Below, one piece after another: positions 6,640 through 10,411 of a stretch of 10,411 nt of DNA (within the stretch, counting starts at the first letter, position 1; every line of letters starts with the position of its first letter). Under the pieces are notes generated by a model. It was not told the DNA's origin, made no database searches, and was given only the letters and a program-made list of their open reading frames with translations. Both the position numbers and the translations under genes were made by a program. This DNA comes from Acanthamoeba lenticulata (Eukaryota; Discosea; Longamoebia; Acanthamoebidae). The stretch spans positions 1 through 10,411 of the forward strand of contig NAVB01001386.1 in assembly GCA_002179805.1 (NCBI GenBank), in the 5' to 3' direction.

Positions 6640-9489
6640 CTAAGGCGCCACGGGCGAAGGAAGAGCGAGGCAGGGATGATGTTCGCGCTCGTCCGAAACC
6701 GCCGCAGCCGCCGGCTCCTCTTCCATCGGGTCTGTGGCGGAAGGAGGCTCCTCTTCGGTTGGGGACCGCGCGGGCTCCTCCTGCCGTTCGGGCTCTTCCT
6801 TCACCTTGTCCAGCGCCGCCACTTCTTCGGGCGCCGGCCGCGTAGGGAGCCCGTCATCGGGGGCCGGGGCGGAGGAAGAGGCCGTTGTGTTGTCCTCAAC
6901 GGCCGGGTCCGGAGTGGTCTGGTGGGCGCTGCGGGCAAGGGCGAGCAAGGCGCGCTGCTGGGCGCTCACGTTCTTCTGCCCGCTCACGAGCGTCCTAAGG
7001 TGGCCCTCGATGGCGCACAGCAGCGCCCACAAGTCCGTCGGTTCGCCGGAGGGCAACTTGGCGCCGGTCATCGACGATGATGTCGACACACCAGGCGAAC
7101 CGGGCTGCGGCTGAGCATGCTCTCCGTCGTTGGCGCTGTTGTCGGCCTCGCTCACCTTGAGACGTTTGGGAGCGGCGTCCTTGCCATCGTCAGCCTCCTG
7201 CGTGGCAGACTCGGCCGCTTCGCTCTCGCTACTGTCGTGCTCCCGCTTCCGCTTGGCGGTTGTGGTGGTGGCGCTGGCGACCTGGCGTAGCTGCTTGGCC
7301 TCTTCGTCGAGGGTCAGAAGCTTCTCCTTGAGGAGGCAATTCTCCAGCTGCAGATTGACGCTCTCCTCTTCCCACTCGCGCTTCTCGTTGCGCAACTTCT
7401 TCTCGACGGCTGCCGTCCGACGCTCTTCCTCGCTCAGCTTGCGCTTCAGGATGCCGAGCTGCTCCCGGTCCCGCCCTCCTTTCGCCTTTTCCCACTCGAG
7501 CGCCTTCTTCGTGTCGTGCTGCTGCTGCTGCTGTTGTTGCTGCAGCCTGCTGTCCTCTTCTGTCGTCCTCGCGCCGCTGCCGCCGCCCCTGGCTGGCGGC
7601 GGCGTGGTCTGGACCGTGGAGGCCGCTGGCGTGGTGGACAGGGGCGGGCTCAGCAGAGCGTCCTTCCGCGGCGACGCGATCTCGGCCTCTTCGGCCTCTC
7701 CATCGACCGAGGCATCTGCTTCACGAGTGCAGCACGTCACTTCATGTGCTGGGCAGAGACGGGGGAGGATGTCAGCCGTACCGAGACTGCACTCCATCGA
7801 ATCGCTGGCGTGCGACGACTTCCGGGGCGTAGTCATGCCCTCGGTGCCCCACACGAAGCCCATACCGTCCAGCCTGCCCCGTCGATCGATCCCTTGATTA
7901 ACGGTGGTGCCCCCCAAAAGAGAGAGAGAGAGAGAGAGACGGGAGAGGGCACCTGTTGATCTTCTCCCCCTCTAGGGTGCCCTTGCGCCTTGAGGCCCGC
8001 TGCCGCTCGGCCCAATAGGCCAGACCCTTGTTCTTGCCAAAGTAGCGCCGCTTGACGTCGCAATGGCCGTGCTTGTCCTTGAACTGCTGTAGGAGCGCGC
8101 ACCAGTCGTCAAAGGACTTGGCCTCTTCGAGCTTGAGCCGGCCGCGACGAGCCACCGGTTCGTCCCTGTGGTGATGGTGGTGCAACCGCTCTCGCTGCGG
8201 TTGCTGCTGAGAGTCTTCGCCGCCCCGCTCGCCCTCGGCGCCCTCCTTCTGCTGCGACACACCAGCGCCCGAGTCGCCGTCGAGACCGCCGCCCTTGCCG
8301 CTAGGAAGGACCGACCCGCCGCCGTCGCTGGCTTCGGACTTTATCCGGTTGCTGCTGGCGTACATGGCCTCGTAGTCTCGCAGCTCCTCGCTGCCGCTCC
8401 CCGTGGTGCCAGCCTCCCACACGAACCCGATGTCGTCCAGGCGCTTCTTCTTGTCCATTTCGAGCGTACCCTTCCGCCACGCCATGCGCTGCCTTTCCAC
8501 CCAGTAGGCAAGCCCCTTCGTCTCGCCGGGGTGCGTGCGCTTGACCTGGCGACCATCAAGCGCGAGTCTGAGTCAAGAGCGAGAGGGAAGCAAACACCGC
8601 AACCGGTTCGTGAAATTGGAAGGGGGCACGTACATGGCAATGGCCATAGGTCTGCTTGAACTCGAGTAGCTGCTGGCAGCGGTCATCGAAAGAAAGATTG
8701 CGTCGATTGAATCGATTGTACTTGCGCTTGTTCGAGTTCGACTTGTCTGCCTTGCTGGCGGAACTGCCGTTGGGCCGACCTTCCGCGTGCTGGGGCGAAG
8801 GTGGACTTGTCTCGCCCTCGGGAACGTTGGTACTGCGAGGCCCACCGTTGACGTAGAAGTGAGTTTCCTTGTCGTAGTGCTCGCGCTTCGTGCGTCCGCC
8901 GATGCTCTCCCTCGTGCTGCGGCGGCGGCCGCGTTCCCCATCGCTATCTTCCTCATAATCGCTTGCATCTTCGCTTTCTTCTTCCTCATCCTCTTCTCCT
9001 TCGCTCTCACTGATTTCGAAGTCTGAGTCGCTTTCTTCATCTCGGTTGTGGCGGCCCTTGGCCTCAGCCTTGCGTCGTTCCGCCCGCTTGCGTTTTTCCT
9101 CTTTGGTGATGGCGGCAATCGAACGCAGAGGCCTTAATTCTTCGTCAACCCTGCAAGCAAAAGAATCATGGTTGAGATTGGTGGCATGATGTAATTGAGG
9201 AAGTAGTAATTGCGTACTCGGGATTATGCGGCACACTTGAAGCCACGACAGAGAACGGAACTATGGCAGCATCGAGAGGTATTACAACTTCTTGTCCGAG
9301 GCTCTCAGGGAGGGGTGCGCTCGAGACAGTGGTGATCCCGCCACCATCCTCTTCTTTTTCCTTCTCTCTTTGTCTATCTTCAATCTTGTTAGCGCTGGTC
9401 TGCTGCTCGAAGCTGCGCAAGTCCTTCAACTGCACAAGGCTCTGAATGGTCTCGTCTTCATCGAGATCATCGCGTTGCATTTTCTGCAT
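6640..9489 (-). CDS. Tandem helicase-associated (HA) domain protein without helicase, coiled coil
   Basis: Four exons: 9489-9218, 9150-8634, 8545-7953, 7873-6640. Introns are 67, 88 and 79 nt with donors GTACGC, GTACGT and GTGCCC; the frame is kept throughout (871 aa, TAG stop). After a Glu/Lys-rich N-terminus come a basic stretch (EEKRKRAERRKAEAKGR, about 110-125) and a Glu/Asp/Ser tract (about 129-165). Two HA repeats follow (Pfam HA type, predicted nucleic-acid binding). HA1 is about 239-307: FDDRCQQLLEFKQTYGHCHV ... KGLAYWVERQR ... RKGTLE ... RLDDIGFVW. HA2 is about 406-469: FDDWCALLQQFKDKHGHCDV ... KGLAYWAERQR ... RKGTLE ... RLDGMGFVW. The linker is Gly/His-rich. Then come poly-Gln (572-579), a coiled coil (about 580-661), NLS-like AKRKRE and APKRLK, and an acidic Pro-rich tail. 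No DEAD/helicase motif is present. HA1 has Arg where HA2 has the expected Trp. The ATG could be 9489 or 9480; an in-frame TGA at 9561-9559 and no ATG between limit it. Likely a nuclear DNA- or RNA-binding protein; role unknown. Confidence 0.87.
7919..7939. repeat. (AG)10 microsatellite inside intron 3 of the HA-repeat gene
   Basis: Ten AG units plus one A. On the gene's strand it reads as a CT run and may serve as part of the intron's pyrimidine tract, though it lies about 45 bases before the acceptor chosen here. Likely length-variable between strains. Confidence 0.9.
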
Positions 9490-9838
9490 GTGAAGATCCG
9501 TCAATGATTGCAAGGCGAGTCGCGATCGCGAAGCGGAACAGGTCGTCTTCGCCTTCTCTCACGTGAACTCAGGCCTTCTTTCTTCTCCGCTTCGCGACTT
9601 ACATCCTTCCATAAACCGCTCTACACACGCAGGCATCTTCCTCTTTTGGCAACAGGCACGTCGATCTTTTGTTTGCGCCGCTCTCTTCCAAAACACTTTG
9701 GCGCACTGTTTCGACCGCGTTTCGAAAAGAAAAGGCTATGCTGACCAAAGGAGACTTTGATGGTCGCCGCGCTGCCATTGGCTGCACCAACACGAAAACA
9801 GCAACATAAGTTCTCTCCTCCGTTTGCTTCCGGACGTC
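9490..9838. promoter_or_regulatory. Divergent promoter region between HA-repeat gene and lectin gene
   Basis: These 349 bases separate head-to-head starts and should hold both promoters. A 12-bp palindrome TCGCGATCGCGA lies at 9520-9531. The segment TCGCGAAGCGGA (9526-9537) recurs inverted at 9586-9597, 48 bases away, so TCGCGA occurs three times in 78 bases. CACGTG is at 9560-9565, and an inverted CCAAT pentamer (ATTGG, 9777-9781) lies about 60 bases before the lectin ATG. No gene or RNA is seen. Regulatory roles are inferred from position only. Confidence 0.5.
9520..9597. repeat. TCGCGA palindrome and 12-bp inverted repeat
   Basis: TCGCGATCGCGA (9520-9531) is a perfect palindrome made of two TCGCGA units. 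TCGCGAAGCGGA (9526-9537) and its exact reverse complement TCCGCTTCGCGA (9586-9597) form an inverted repeat with a 48-base spacer. It lies between two divergent gene starts, a position suited to a shared operator. Confidence 0.65.
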
Positions 9839-10411
9839 ATGTACAGTGGTCTGCGCCTTACGTTGTTGGTGCTTCTTGGCTTGGCCGTTTATGCCTCAGG
9901 GCAGACCCAGGATGTGCACTCCCTGAAGGGGCCCTTCACGCTTCCCTTCTGGAGCATGCAAGGAGGTACCCGACACCAGATTATCACACTCAAATAAATC
10001 ACTCCGGAGGCCAGTCATGAGTTTAAGGGGCTAAGCCTCGTCTGCAGACGCGCAAGTGACAGAGAACTTCGTCCGGCTCGCGGAGGACCGCCAGAACAAG
10101 CGCGGCTCTTTGTGGAACGTTGTGGTACGGTGGTGCTCTCCCCCTTGCCTCCGGAGCGAAACTCGAACTCATCTGTGTGCAGCCCAACATGTTCCCCAAC
10201 TGGGAGGTCACCTTGTCGTTCCGTATTCACGGCGTACGCCCCCCCCCCTCTCCCACAATATCGCCTTTATGTTGTTATTCAATGTTGTGTGCAGGTGAGC
10301 GCCCACGGTGCGGACGGTCTGGCCTTCTGGTACACGGAGAAAATCGACCAGGCCGGCCCCCTGTTTGGCAACGACGAGTTCTTCAAGGGCATCGGCATTG
10401 TCATCGACACG
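9839..10411 (+). CDS. L-type lectin (ERGIC-53/VIP36 family), 5' part
   Basis: A likely ER-Golgi cargo lectin of the legume-lectin-like family, which binds high-mannose glycans in the secretory pathway. Exons so far: 9839-9965, 10048-10124, 10183-10233 and 10295-10411 (open at the edge). Introns are 82, 58 and 61 nt with donors GTACCC, GTACGG and GTACGC, and phases 1, 0 and 0. The 124 visible residues start with a signal peptide (MYSGLRLTLLVLLGLAVYAS, cleavage near 21). Family blocks follow: HSLKGPFTLPFW; VTENFVRLAEDRQNKRGSLW; PNMFPNWEVTLSFRIHG; GADGLAFWYTEK; GPLFGNDEFFKGIGIVIDT. The Asp of GADG (D92) matches the sugar-site Asp of ERGIC-53. The rest of the lectin fold and any membrane anchor lie beyond the window, so ERGIC-53 and VIP36 cannot be told apart. 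The ATG at 9839 gives the signal peptide directly. Some upstream ATGs (9738, 9757) are out of frame. Confidence 0.9.

Noticed and set aside
7749..7781. 33-nt GTACGG...CCCAG intron in the HA gene
   Set aside because: Too short for normal splicing; the 66-nt alternative with the same donor is more credible.
7130..7897. 255-codon Ser/Arg/Leu-rich plus-strand open frame
   Set aside because: Antisense of the coiled-coil exon of the HA gene; its serine runs are the reverse reading of Glu/Gln/Arg codons.
1713..9565. CACGTG in both divergent intergenic regions (1713-1718, 9560-9565)
   Set aside because: A six-base motif found twice in GC-rich DNA can be chance; no further shared sequence flanks the two sites.
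9757..10020. 87-codon plus-strand frame upstream of and overlapping the lectin
   Set aside because: Out of frame with the clear signal peptide and lectin start, and it runs through the first lectin intron.

Overview
The window looks like nuclear DNA of a free-living amoebozoan, most likely Acanthamoeba or a close relative. This is inferred from composition and gene content, not proven. Coding DNA is GC-rich with strong G/C at third positions. Genes are packed and broken by short introns of about 54-91 nt, with sharp GT...AG borders. Proteins carry poly-Ser, poly-Gln and poly-Ala tracts. Gene content mixes a Zn2Cys6 factor (a fungal and amoebozoan hallmark), CNOT10, an L-type lectin and helicase-associated (HA) repeats. 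I saw no tRNA, rRNA, transposon or CRISPR array.

Layout: (1) 1-1235, minus: 5' part of a Zn2Cys6 transcription factor with an AT-hook, a coiled coil and a PAS-like segment, running off the left edge. (2) 1236-1847: divergent intergenic region with two hairpins and a GC-rich island. (3) 1848-3548, plus: an orphan basic-N-terminal protein; its start overlaps the stop of a five-codon upstream ORF, it has a stop-free 54-nt intron, and its 3' end is uncertain. (4) 3703-6373, plus: CNOT10, two exons, 859 aa. (5) 6374-6639: convergent 3' ends. (6) 6640-9489, minus: a four-exon, 871-aa protein with two HA repeats, an acidic tract, poly-Gln and a long coiled coil, but no helicase. (7) 9490-9838: divergent promoter region with a TCGCGA palindrome and an inverted repeat. 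(8) 9839-10411, plus: 5' part of an ERGIC-53/VIP36-type L-type lectin, four exons so far, open at the right edge.

The genes do not form one pathway. Two encode likely DNA-binding nuclear proteins, one an mRNA deadenylation subunit, one a secretory cargo lectin and one is unknown. The points most worth a second look are the HA-repeat protein without a helicase, the ATGA uORF/start overlap, the alternative 3' end of the orphan gene, and the preference for GTAC at splice donors. Exon borders were worked out by hand from frame and splice signals, without transcript data.
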